From: Umezawaea beigongshangensis
Lineage (GTDB): Bacteria; Actinomycetota; Actinomycetes; Mycobacteriales; Pseudonocardiaceae
Direction of reading: 5' to 3'
Length of the DNA: 64,000 nucleotides
NCBI RefSeq assembly: GCF_016464305.1
Contig: NZ_JAEIOJ010000013.1
Location: forward strand, 29,073 to 93,072
Part shown: piece by piece, positions 1 through 7,639 of the stretch
How the letters are laid out: each line of letters opens with the position of its first letter
Position numbering within the stretch: the stretch's first letter is position 1
Made by a program: the position numbers and the translations under genes
Notes under the pieces: model-generated
What the model was told of the DNA's origin: nothing
The model's input: the letters and a program-made list of their open reading frames with translations, nothing else
Databases searched by the model: none

Positions 1-105
1 CCCCCCCGGCGCCCCCCCGGGCCCAGCCCGGGGGCCCCCCCCGCGGCCCCCGGGCGGGCCCCCCCGGGGGGCCCCCCCCCGGGGGGGGGGGGGGCCACCG
101 CCGGG
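1..105. other. G/C-only low-complexity edge
   Basis: Almost every base is C or G, in long alternating homopolymer runs, with essentially no A or T before about position 96. The NLP gene stop codon follows directly. It could be a very strong hairpin region, but runs of this kind at the end of a sequence are typical of assembly or base-calling artefacts. I see no coding or regulatory content. Confidence 0.6.
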
Positions 106-897
106 TCAGGCGAACGGGTCGAACGGGATGCCGCTCGGCTTGGCCTTGGCGAGGTTGCTCGCGAAGGCCGAGTCCTTGACGGCCAGGCTCGCGCTGCCGA
201 AGTTCGCGTTCACCAGGACGTCGCGGACACCGGGCGGGAAGTTGTTCCAGCTGACCAGGTCCGGGTACTGCCACGTGCCGTAGTGGTTCTCCGGTTGCTC
301 GGTCGCCCCGGCGAGGCGGAAGCAGTGCGTGCTCGCGCCGTCCTTGTGGTAGACGATCTTCGGGTGCGTGCCCTCCCAGGCGACCCGGGAGCGCGGGTGC
401 GTCGAGTAGCTGCCGTGCGCCGACGTCGACACGTACTGCGCCTGGTCGCCGCTCACCCACACCACGACGTGCTCGATGTCGTGCCGGTGCCCGCAGCAGT
501 CGATGCCGGGCACGGCCTGGTCCTTCTCGAAGTACAGGTCGTACAGGTGGGCGCACCAGTTGTTGTTGCACTTGGAGCGCGCGTAGGAGTTGGTGTTGTC
601 CAGGTCGGAGCGGTCGCGGCAGCTGCCGTTCAACGCGCCGGAGTTCTTGAGCCCGGTGGCCACCACGCCCGTCGGGGAGATCGCGGGCGTCGGGTAGCAG
701 CCGTCGCCGTCGTAGTCGAACGCGGGCTGCCACTTGTCGTCGGGGGCGGTGACGCTGGACGGCAGCGCGGCGGGCGGGTCGGCCCACGCCGCTCCGGGCA
801 CGAGAACGGCGAGCAGAACGGCGCCGAGCACTGCGTGCCACAGCCTTCTCGCGGTGCCGGAACTCCGTCGTTTCCGGTGTGTTTTCTCCATGCTCAC
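106..897 (-). CDS. Secreted NPP1/NLP-family (necrosis-inducing-like) protein
   Basis: About 263 residues. An N-terminal signal peptide follows MEKTHRKRR, with a hydrophobic stretch ending at GAAWA. The mature part carries the family hallmark as GHRHDIEHVVVW, where the usual heptapeptide is GHRHDWE, and several Cys (GDGCYP, CNNNWC, DCCGH) that could form disulfides. Nep1-like proteins bind membrane sphingolipids and, in phytopathogens, lyse dicot cells; bacterial members are secreted. The GTG at 897 is preferred because GAAGGGG lies about 9 bp upstream; ATG at 889-891 is an alternative. The longer upstream reading frame has no signal-peptide character. The Trp-to-Ile change in the heptapeptide may affect activity. 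The family call is firm; toxicity is not implied. Confidence 0.85.
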   Translation of the reverse strand: MSMEKTHRKRRSSGTARRLWHAVLGAVLLAVLVPGAAWADPPAALPSSVTAPDDKWQPAFDYDGDGCYPTPAISPTGVVATGLKNSGALNGSCRDRSDLDNTNSYARSKCNNNWCAHLYDLYFEKDQAVPGIDCCGHRHDIEHVVVWVSGDQAQYVSTSAHGSYSTHPRSRVAWEGTHPKIVYHKDGASTHCFRLAGATEQPENHYGTWQYPDLVSWNNFPPGVRDVLVNANFGSASLAVKDSAFASNLAKAKPSGIPFDPFA

Positions 898-1549
898 GAG
901 AACGATCCCCTTCGTTCCAGGAGGTGCTTGCAGGGCTGGTGACGAACGGTGATGCAGGGGTGAAACCCGTGGTGAGGGTGTCGGATGCGAGGTTTCAGCA
1001 CCTGTCCGGGCATCGTCAACCCGCCGATGGTCGTAATTCCGACCGGTGGTCACGAGGTGCACGCGGGGATTTCTCGTAATTCATGTCCCGGTGTCGGCAG
1101 AAAGAACTCCTGGCGATTTCCGGGTGGCGTTTCCGTCCCGCGCTCGCGGCGAAGACCGTGCTCCTCCGGCCCGATCCCCTCCTAGACCGGATCGCCAGCG
1201 GGCCCCAGACCGGCGGCGCGCACTCGCCGAACCGGGACGACCTCCGACCTCGTGGTCGCCTCGGACGTCCTGGAGTCGGGCTCCGAGGGCGAGAGGCTCG
1301 TCGGCGGGGCCGCTGCTGGATCGCGCGCACGTGCAGTTCGTGGACAGGCGGCCGTGCCCCGCGATCGTGCGTGCGGTGGCGCGTCGGTGGACTCCAGGGC
1401 GGACGCGCGCGACGGGGCGATCGTCGCGCTCCAGCGCCCGCACGTCGTCGGCGTGCGGCGCGGGCAGGACGACGCTCACCCCCGTGACGCGGAGCGAACT
1501 CGCTGAAAGCGCCAGGACGCGTCACGTAACCACGATGTACGTAGTGGTT
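898..1549. other. Intergenic region without convincing gene
   Basis: This 650-bp gap separates two leftward genes. The part nearest 900-1080 is less GC-rich and should hold the NLP promoter. The 1080-1500 portion has open frames on both strands, but none shows family motifs, a good ribosome binding site or consistent codon bias. It may be decayed coding sequence; I cannot name its origin. Confidence 0.4.
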
Positions 1550-2773
1550 TCAGTGTGTACCGAAAGAAACCCTTCCCCGGTACACGTTGACGCGGTGCCA
1601 CGCGAAGTACGCCGCAGACGACGATCGATGAGCGCTGCACGGCCGCCCGTGCAGGCGCTTCAGGTGGTCGAGCAGCCGCTCGTGCAGCACGTCCTCGGTC
1701 GACGAGAGGACGTGTCCGCTGTCGTCCACCGCGACGTGGCCGGTCTCGAACAGGCTGTCGCAACCGAACTTGCACGCCAGCATCGCAACGTTGGCCAGGT
1801 CGTTGCGCTCCTCGTCGGTGCAGATCGCCCGCCGCTTGACGTGAGCGGCGACCAGGAACTCGCCGGGGTACTCGTCCCCGCACAGGTCGCAGGGCGCCGA
1901 GGCCCGGCCGTTCAGCAGCGACCTCCGCAGTTCGGCCTGCTCCTTGCGGATCTTCACGTGTGCGCTGCCGTCGAGCACGGGGAACTGCCGGACGGATGGC
2001 GGAGACTCCGGGGCGTGCAACGTCACGGTGGCGGGGTTCTCGGAGAGGGTCGTGCCGGGAAGGGTGGCGAGAACGGCTCCGACGAACGCGGACCGGTGCC
2101 CCAGTTCGGCGACGTTCACCTGCACGGACCCGCGGCCGTACAGCTTCGCCAGACCGTTCTCGACGAACGCGATGTCGACGTGCTGTCCGCGTGGTGACCT
2201 CTTCGTCGCCACGAGCGCCCGCTTCTCGTCGACTGCGAGGACGACGTTCTCCTGGCCGCTCACGGTCGAGAGCGGGTCGCCGATCAGTGAGCGGATCAGC
2301 GGAAGCGCCTCGGGCACGCGGTCGTGGTTCGCCGGTTCGGCCAGGTCCGCGGCCAAGCGACGGGCGTCGGCCGCGGAGCAGCCCGGCACGCTCAGTCGGA
2401 GCCGGATCCGCTTGGTCGCGTTGCCGTCCGGGCTCTCGCCCACCCCGCCCTGTGCGCGTCCGAGCTTCAACCTGAACGCCGGGATGTCGTGCACCTCTGC
2501 CAGGACCACCGGTGACGTGAGGATCGTGCGCTGCTCCTCGGACAGCAGCCTGGCCGGCCTGGAGTCGACGACACCGCTCTCCAGCACCGCGCCGCGCTCC
2601 CGGAGCCGGATCAGGAGCAGTTCGAGGGCGTCGTTGTACTGGTGGTTGCGGCCGTACCGACTTCCCCCGACCCTGCCGCCCGCGCTCTGCAGGAGCAGGG
2701 CGAGGTGATCACCGTCCGCCTCGATCTCGAACTCGGCGTTGAGCTCCGTGCCGTCATCGGTCTTCACGCGCAT
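1550..2773 (-). CDS. HNH endonuclease domain protein
   Basis: 407 residues. The C-terminal third contains an HNH/McrA-like module: a CDLCGDEY zinc knuckle near residue 295, AAHVKRRA supplying the first His, then NVAMLACKFGCDSLFETG and a terminal His (GHVAVDD). The N-terminal 280 residues are not a family I can name; they have mixed alpha/beta character with a YDALELLL-like helical segment. HNH proteins of this shape with an uncharacterised N-terminal domain are often modification-dependent or solitary restriction nucleases. No methyltransferase or other restriction gene is adjacent, so a defence role is only inference. Starts at ATG; the leader has a weak AGGA. Confidence 0.7.
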   Translation of the reverse strand: MRVKTDDGTELNAEFEIEADGDHLALLLQSAGGRVGGSRYGRNHQYNDALELLLIRLRERGAVLESGVVDSRPARLLSEEQRTILTSPVVLAEVHDIPAFRLKLGRAQGGVGESPDGNATKRIRLRLSVPGCSAADARRLAADLAEPANHDRVPEALPLIRSLIGDPLSTVSGQENVVLAVDEKRALVATKRSPRGQHVDIAFVENGLAKLYGRGSVQVNVAELGHRSAFVGAVLATLPGTTLSENPATVTLHAPESPPSVRQFPVLDGSAHVKIRKEQAELRRSLLNGRASAPCDLCGDEYPGEFLVAAHVKRRAICTDEERNDLANVAMLACKFGCDSLFETGHVAVDDSGHVLSSTEDVLHERLLDHLKRLHGRPCSAHRSSSAAYFAWHRVNVYRGRVSFGTH

Positions 2774-3025
2774 GTCCTGATCATCGGAGCGCCGTTGACG
2801 GTGGTTACGGAGACAGCTCGTTCGGCGAGCCGGCGGGTTCGGCCGGGTAGTGGAGGTGTCCTCGTGGACACGGCCGCCGCCGTGGTCGCGCTCGCACGAG
2901 TGCGGTTTCGCCGTCCACGGAGGACTGGTCCGCTCGGGAAGCTGGCGCTGTTTCCGTTCGTCCGGCGTCCGCGAGTGGAGAAGCGCTGGTCCGGTGCGGT
3001 GGGGTCGGTCCGCTGCGTCTGGAGG

Positions 3026-3268
3026 TCATCCCGGCCGGTGCAGTTCGAGCGCGGTGATCACGAGGTCGAGTCCGAACTCGAACTCGTCGCGGTGGTCGCG
3101 GACGGCGAGGTGCGGGGCGGCTTCGGCCACGTGCGCGAGCCCGGAGGACTCCGGTTCGGTGCGGCGGTGCTCGACACCGGCCGGGTCGTCCCCGCTGAAC
3201 GCCGGGCTCGCGGAGACCTCGCGGAGCAGGGTGCCGACCACGTACGCCAGTGCGGCCCGCAGGGCGTC
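3026..3268 (-). pseudogene. TetR-family regulator, C-terminal remnant
   Basis: The leftward frame reads RDALRAALAYVVGTLLREVS and ends in DEFEFGLDLVITALELHRPG followed by a stop. That is the typical end of a TetR_C-type ligand-binding domain (EFEFGLDLLL pattern). The DNA-binding N-terminal half is absent: homology stops near 3268, where the divergent hydrolase fragment begins. Non-functional remnant. Confidence 0.6.
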
Positions 3269-3273
3269 ACGCC

Positions 3274-3498
3274 GGTGACGCGTTCTACGACCGCGGCGTC
3301 CTCGACGGCCGGGGGCGGCAGCCGCTCGTCCTCACCCTCCAGGAGGCGCTGGTCGCCGCCGACCGCGAGCGCGTGCGGGACAACCACGCCCGGCTCGCCG
3401 AGCTGCGCCGGCGGGGCGATCCAGACCCGGTGATCGTCAACTCCCACGACCCCTCGCTGCTGGAGGACGCGCGACGGAGGAGTCGGCCGCGGACGTGA
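3274..3498 (+). pseudogene. MBL-fold hydrolase (AHL-lactonase-like), C-terminal remnant
   Basis: The frame reads GDAFYDRGVLDGRGRQPLVL and later VIVNSHDPSLLEDA. This matches the last roughly 70 residues of metallo-beta-lactamase-fold hydrolases annotated as N-acyl homoserine lactonase-like, where a late 'HDP' segment is usual. The zinc-binding HxHxDH half is missing. It abuts the TetR remnant at a 7-bp inverted repeat (GCGTCAC-GCCG-GTGACGC, 3264-3281), which suggests one deletion removed both 5' ends. Confidence 0.5.
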
Positions 3499-3813
3499 GG
3501 GGGAGTCACCCGTGGAGCAGGCCGAGGACGTCGCGGGCGGACGAGGTCGGTGCTGCCCGACACCGGATCACGACCGCCGCCGCACGCCGTCCCCGCGCGC
3601 CGCGCGGGCCTCGCCGGGCCGCCACCGACCTGTTCCACGGCGGGGACCGGGAGTGCGCCCGGCGGCTGCTCGCGGTGCGCTCCGGCCTCGCCCGCGACCA
3701 CGTGGCCGCAGCGAGGGTGTGGCTGCGCCAGGTCCTGGTGGGGGAGCCGGACCGCTCTCGACCCCGCCGTCCGGCCCGGTCGCCGTCGTGGGGTCCACTT
3801 CGGCACAGTTCGT
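3499..3813. other. Intergenic region, no gene recognised
   Basis: About 315 bp between the hydrolase remnant and the diiron-oxygenase operator. Several short frames cross it, but none has a plausible start with ribosome binding site or a recognisable domain. It probably contains the upstream part of the AurF operon promoter and further decayed sequence. Confidence 0.4.
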
Positions 3814-3844
3814 GTTACCTTTGGTAACAGTAACGACCGGTAAC
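3814..3844 (+). promoter_or_regulatory. Palindromic operator upstream of AurF-type gene
   Basis: GTTACCTTTGGTAAC (3814-3828) is a perfect inverted repeat with a 3-bp centre. It is followed by a further half-site AGTAAC (3829-3834) and another GGTAAC (3839-3844). The cluster sits 27-57 bp upstream of the ATG, where a repressor would block transcription. TetR-type regulators commonly use such sites; no intact regulator gene is adjacent, the nearest being the broken TetR remnant. Confidence 0.6.
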
Positions 3845-3870
3845 AGGCACATCGTCATCAGGGAGCCCTC

Positions 3871-4773
3871 ATGACCAGCGTCGACACCGATGACCAGTCC
3901 GCCCGCAGGGCGGTCGCGCGCAGGTTGCTGGACTCGTCGCGGGCGCTGTCCTACGACCCCGTGCGGGAGGTCGACTGGGAGACGCCGCTGGACACCGCCT
4001 ACCACGGCGCGAGCCCGGAGTGGAGCACGCTGTACGGGACGTCCTACTGGGACGAGATGACCCCCGAGCAGCAGCGCGAGCTGACCCGCCAGGAGGCGGC
4101 GTCCGTGGCCAGCACCGGGATCTGGTTCGAGATGATCCTCCAGCAGATGGTGCTCCGCGACTTCTACGCGAAGGACCCGACCGACCCGGCCTTCCAGTGG
4201 GCGCTGACCGAGATCGCCGACGAGTGCCGCCACTCGATCATGTTCGCCCGCGGCGCCGCGAAGCTGGGCGCTCCCGCGTACCGGCCGCGCCGGCTGGTGA
4301 TCGAGCTCGGCCGCGCGTTCAAGACCATCGCCGTGGGCGAGGCCGCCTACGCGGCGATCCTCGTCGCCGAGGAGGTCCTCGACGTCATGCAGCGCGACTG
4401 GATGCGCGACGAGCGGGTGGTGCCCTTCGTCCGCACCATCAACAACATCCACGTGGTCGAGGAGTCGCGGCACATGCAGTTCGCCCGCGAGGAGACCAGG
4501 GACCGGCTGAGGGGAGCGGGTCCGGTGCGCAGGCAGTTCAACGCCCTGGTCGTGGCCATCGCCTCGTACTGCATCGTCACCAGCATGGTGAGCGGGGAGG
4601 TGTACGCCAACGCCGGGCTCGACACCGAGCGGGCGCTGCGCGAGGCCCGGTCGAACGAGCACCACAGGTCGATGCTGCGGTCGAGCTGCTCCGGGCTGAT
4701 GGAGTTCCTCAGCTCGGCCGGGCTGCTCACCAGGGCGGCGACCTGGTTCTACAAGCGTGCGAACCTGATCTGA
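3871..4773 (+). CDS. AurF-like diiron oxygenase
   Basis: 300 residues, matching the p-aminobenzoate N-oxygenase (AurF) family. AurF enzymes use a carboxylate-bridged diiron centre to oxidise arylamines; other members act on unknown substrates. Candidate iron ligands are RQEAAS near residue 74, DECRH near 119, EEVLD near 166, EESRHMQF near 196 and EHHRS near 264, the alternating E/ExxH pattern of a four-helix bundle. AGGGAG is placed 6 bp before the ATG. The next gene starts 3 bp after the stop and encodes a ferredoxin-reductase fusion, a likely electron donor. A three-half-site operator lies upstream. The substrate is unknown. Confidence 0.85.
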   Translation: MTSVDTDDQSARRAVARRLLDSSRALSYDPVREVDWETPLDTAYHGASPEWSTLYGTSYWDEMTPEQQRELTRQEAASVASTGIWFEMILQQMVLRDFYAKDPTDPAFQWALTEIADECRHSIMFARGAAKLGAPAYRPRRLVIELGRAFKTIAVGEAAYAAILVAEEVLDVMQRDWMRDERVVPFVRTINNIHVVEESRHMQFAREETRDRLRGAGPVRRQFNALVVAIASYCIVTSMVSGEVYANAGLDTERALREARSNEHHRSMLRSSCSGLMEFLSSAGLLTRAATWFYKRANLI

Positions 4774-4776
4774 ACC

Positions 4777-6297
4777 ATGGCCTTCGCGATCACCCAGACC
4801 TGCTGCGGCGACGCGTCCTGCGTCGCCGTCTGCCCGGTCAACTGCATCCACCCCACGCCGGACGAGCCGGACTTCGGCACGACCGAGATGCTCTACGTCG
4901 ACCCGCGCGCCTGCATCGACTGCGGCGCGTGCGCGGACGCGTGTCCCGTGGACGCGATCTTCCCGGTCGAGGGGCTGACCCGCTCGCTCGCGCCGTACGC
5001 GCAGATCAACGCCGACCACTACGCCGATCGCGACCCGGTGGAGGAGAGGCCCGATCCGGCGCCGAACTTCCACGCGTGGGGCCCGCCGGTGTTCGTCCAC
5101 GACATCCCGGCCGACTTCCCGCCGCTGGACGTCGCGGTGGTGGGCACCGGACCGGCCGGCATGTACACCGTCGAGGACCTCCTGCTGCACACCAGCGCCC
5201 GCGTCACCCTGATCGACCGGCTGCCCGTCGCCGGTGGCCTGATCCGCTACGGCGTCGCGCCCGACCACCCGTCCACGAAGAAGATCGGCGAGGTGTTCGC
5301 GCGCTACCACGACCACCCCCGGCTCCGGCTGCGCCTCGGGGTCGAGGTGGGCCGGGACGTCAGCGCGGACGAGCTGTCGGCGCGGCACGACGCGGTGGTC
5401 TACGCCGTCGGCGCGTCGTCGGCCCGCCGGCTCGGCGTGCCCGGCGAGGACCTCAGCGGCAGTCTCGCCGCCACGACCGTCGTGGCCTGGTACAACGGCC
5501 ACCCGGACGTCGCGGTGGACGCGGTGGACCTGTCGGCCGAGCGCGTGGTCGTGGTGGGCAACGGCAACGTCGCGCTGGACGTGGCGCGCGTCCTGACCGC
5601 CGACCCGAGCACGCTGGAGGGCACGTCCATCTCACCGGGCGCGCTGGAGCGGCTGAGGTCGAGCAGGGTCCGCGAGGTCGTGCTGCTCGGGCGGCGCGGG
5701 CCGGACGTCGCCGCGTACACCAGGTCGGAACTGCTCGCCCTCACCGTGCTGGACGACGTCGACGTCGTGCTCGACGCCTCCGACGAGCGCACGACGCGGA
5801 CCGTCGACGCGGCCGCCCCGGCCAGCCGCGCCGGGCTGCTGCGCGATGTGGCGCGGGAGACCGTCGACTGGTCCGCGCCACCCCCGTCCGGTCGGCGGCG
5901 CGTCGTGCTGCGGTTCCACTCGGCGCCCGTGGCCGTCGTCGGCGACGCGAGCGTGCGCGGGCTGCGCGTCACCGGTCCCGCCGGGGACGTGGAGATCCCG
6001 GCGGATCTGGTGGTCCGGGCGGTCGGCTACCGCGGCACGCCGCTGCCCGGCCTCCCCTTCGACGAGGAGACCGGGACCGTTCCGCACGCCGGGGGACGCG
6101 TGGAGGCGCTGCCGGGGACCTACGTCGTCGGCTGGATCAAACGCGGGCCCTCCGGCGGCATCGGCGCCAACCGGACGTGTGCGCGGGAGACCGTGGGCGC
6201 GCTCGTCGCCGACGCGGTCGCGGGCAGGCTGCCGGTGCGCGACCGGCGTCCGACGGGCGTCGCCGCGCTGACCTCCCGCCTCCTCCGGAGGTCGTAG
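4777..6297 (+). CDS. fprB: Ferredoxin fused to ferredoxin-NADP+ reductase (FprB type)
   Basis: 506 residues. Residues 1-80 form a bacterial 7Fe/8Fe-type ferredoxin: CCGDASCVAVCPVNC and CIDCGACADACP supply the cluster cysteines. From about residue 112 comes an adrenodoxin-reductase-like flavoprotein: GTGPAGMYTVEDLL (FAD), GGLIRYGVAPDH, VVGNGNVALDVARVL (NADP) and the C-terminal GWIKRGPSGGIGANR typical of FprA/FprB. Such enzymes pass NADPH electrons through the fused ferredoxin to oxygenases. It lies 3 bp downstream of the AurF-like gene and is almost certainly co-transcribed, so it probably reduces that diiron centre. There is little room for an independent ribosome binding site, suggesting translational coupling. 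Confidence 0.9.
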   Translation: MAFAITQTCCGDASCVAVCPVNCIHPTPDEPDFGTTEMLYVDPRACIDCGACADACPVDAIFPVEGLTRSLAPYAQINADHYADRDPVEERPDPAPNFHAWGPPVFVHDIPADFPPLDVAVVGTGPAGMYTVEDLLLHTSARVTLIDRLPVAGGLIRYGVAPDHPSTKKIGEVFARYHDHPRLRLRLGVEVGRDVSADELSARHDAVVYAVGASSARRLGVPGEDLSGSLAATTVVAWYNGHPDVAVDAVDLSAERVVVVGNGNVALDVARVLTADPSTLEGTSISPGALERLRSSRVREVVLLGRRGPDVAAYTRSELLALTVLDDVDVVLDASDERTTRTVDAAAPASRAGLLRDVARETVDWSAPPPSGRRRVVLRFHSAPVAVVGDASVRGLRVTGPAGDVEIPADLVVRAVGYRGTPLPGLPFDEETGTVPHAGGRVEALPGTYVVGWIKRGPSGGIGANRTCARETVGALVADAVAGRLPVRDRRPTGVAALTSRLLRRS

Positions 6298-6345
6298 AGC
6301 CCGCCCCGCTCCGCCGGGTCGGGTCGCGCCGGGGAGAATGGCCGG

Positions 6346-7137
6346 GTGAGCGGTGGTGCGAGGACGCCCGACGGCGCGGCGGTGGCCCACGACGTGCGCG
6401 GGGACGGGGAACCGCTCGTGCTGCTGGCCGGACAGGCCAACTCGCGGCGCTGGTGGGACCCGGTCCGCGACGACTTCGCGGGCGCCTTCCGGACGATCGC
6501 GATCGACGCGCCTGGCACGGGGGACAGCGACCCGCCCGCCGACGGCCGGTACGCCACGCGGAGCCTCGCCACCGCCGTGATCGCGGTGCTGGACGCGCTC
6601 GACGTGCCGCGCGCGCACGTCTACGGCACGTCCATGGGCGGACGCATCGCCCAGTGGGTCGCCGTCGACCACCCCGACCGGGTCGGCGCCCTGGTGCTGG
6701 GCTGCACCTCGCCGGGCGGGGAGCACGGGCTCGTCGCGCACCCCGACGTGCTCCGGTCCCTCCTGGGCGACTCGGACCAGCGGGTGCTGCGCGACCTCAT
6801 GTTCACCCCGCGCCACCTGCTGTCCCACCCGGACCCGCACCACGTCCTGGGTGATCCGTCGATGACCTCCGCCGCGCGCCGCGGGCACCGCAGGGCCAGC
6901 GCCCAGCACGACGCGTGGGAGGAGCTGCCCCGGATCACCGCGCCGACGCTGGTGCTGCACGGCTCGGACGACGCGTTCTGCCCGCCGGGCAACGCCGACC
7001 TGCTCGCCGAGCGCGTCCCGGACGCCGAGGTGGTGGTCCTGCAGGGCGCGCGGCACGCCTACTTCGAGGAGTTCCGCGAACGGGCGAGCGCCGAGGTGAT
7101 CGGCTTCCTGAACCGGCACCCCCTGCACCGGGCGTAG
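6346..7137 (+). CDS. Alpha/beta-fold hydrolase
   Basis: 263 residues with the usual hydrolase plan: oxyanion segment LLAGQANSRRWWDP, nucleophile elbow GTSMGG near residue 94, acid region LHGSDDAFCPP near 212 and catalytic His in GARHAYFEEF near 237. The sequence is typical of small esterases, lactonases or haloperoxidase-like hydrolases; substrate unknown. GTG start with GGGGAG 9 bp upstream. It lies 48 bp after the ferredoxin-reductase gene and may belong to that transcript. Its 3' end meets the MarR gene on the opposite strand with only 1 bp between them. Confidence 0.85.
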   Translation: MSGGARTPDGAAVAHDVRGDGEPLVLLAGQANSRRWWDPVRDDFAGAFRTIAIDAPGTGDSDPPADGRYATRSLATAVIAVLDALDVPRAHVYGTSMGGRIAQWVAVDHPDRVGALVLGCTSPGGEHGLVAHPDVLRSLLGDSDQRVLRDLMFTPRHLLSHPDPHHVLGDPSMTSAARRGHRRASAQHDAWEELPRITAPTLVLHGSDDAFCPPGNADLLAERVPDAEVVVLQGARHAYFEEFRERASAEVIGFLNRHPLHRA

Positions 7138-7138
7138 T

Positions 7139-7558
7139 TCAGTCGGAGCGCGCGACGCGGTTCAGCAGGGCCGCGAGCTGCCGCAGTTCGTCGGCGTTCA
7201 GCGCCGCCAGCGGGGTCCTCTCCAGCGCCGTCGCGACCAGCTCGGCGCGAACCCGGCGGCCCTTGGCGGTCAGGACCAGGACGCGGGAGCGGCGGTCGGC
7301 CGGGTCCACGGCGCGCTCCACCAGACCCCGGTCGGCGAGCTGGTTGGTGATGAAGGTCAGGTTCGGGGCGTTGCAGTACAGGCGCTCGGCCACCACCTTC
7401 ATCGAGGGCGGCGGCTCGTCCGGGTCGACGGCCCACAGCGCGTGGAACGTCGCCGGTGTCAGCTGGTGCCCGGCCAGCGCTTGCCCGATCGAGTCGGTGG
7501 TCCGCATCCAGATGTCGTGGGTCGCGGCGACCACCGCGGTGAGATCGGGCGTGGTCAT
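7139..7558 (-). CDS. MarR-family transcriptional regulator
   Basis: 139 residues. The winged helix is clear: PPSMKVVAERLYCNAPNLTF (recognition helix), DRGLVERAVDPADRRSRVL (wing), followed by a C-terminal dimerisation helix. MarR proteins are usually ligand-released repressors of a divergent gene. Here the divergent gene is the SDR at 7640, and the 81-bp intergenic region contains a 19-bp-arm inverted repeat that is very likely its operator. Autoregulation is therefore expected. ATG start. Confidence 0.9.
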   Translation of the reverse strand: MTTPDLTAVVAATHDIWMRTTDSIGQALAGHQLTPATFHALWAVDPDEPPPSMKVVAERLYCNAPNLTFITNQLADRGLVERAVDPADRRSRVLVLTAKGRRVRAELVATALERTPLAALNADELRQLAALLNRVARSD

Positions 7559-7575
7559 GCCCCCATCCTATCGAC

Positions 7576-7626
7576 GTTTCGAGTCTTGAAGCATCGTGCT
7601 AGCGTCAATGCTTCAAGACTCGAAAC
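7576..7626. promoter_or_regulatory. MarR operator: 19-bp inverted repeat
   Basis: Left arm GTTTCGAGTCTTGAAGCAT (7576-7594) and right arm ATGCTTCAAGACTCGAAAC (7608-7626) are exact reverse complements separated by 13 bp. The element ends 3 bp before the SDR ribosome binding site and 17 bp from the MarR start, so binding would control both genes. The length and perfection far exceed chance. Confidence 0.85.
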
Positions 7627-7639
7627 AACGGAGGATTCT

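Noticed and set aside
1081-1479. 132-residue minus-strand ORF with partly protein-like sequence
   Set aside because: No ribosome binding site, no domain and overlapping open frames in all phases.
3568-5502. 644-residue minus-strand frame
   Set aside because: Antisense to the diiron oxygenase and reductase genes; His/Asp/Arg-rich shadow composition.
4020-6854. 944-residue open frame across the AurF/FprB region
   Set aside because: Shadow frame of two clear genes; Arg/Gly/Pro-rich composition, no domains.
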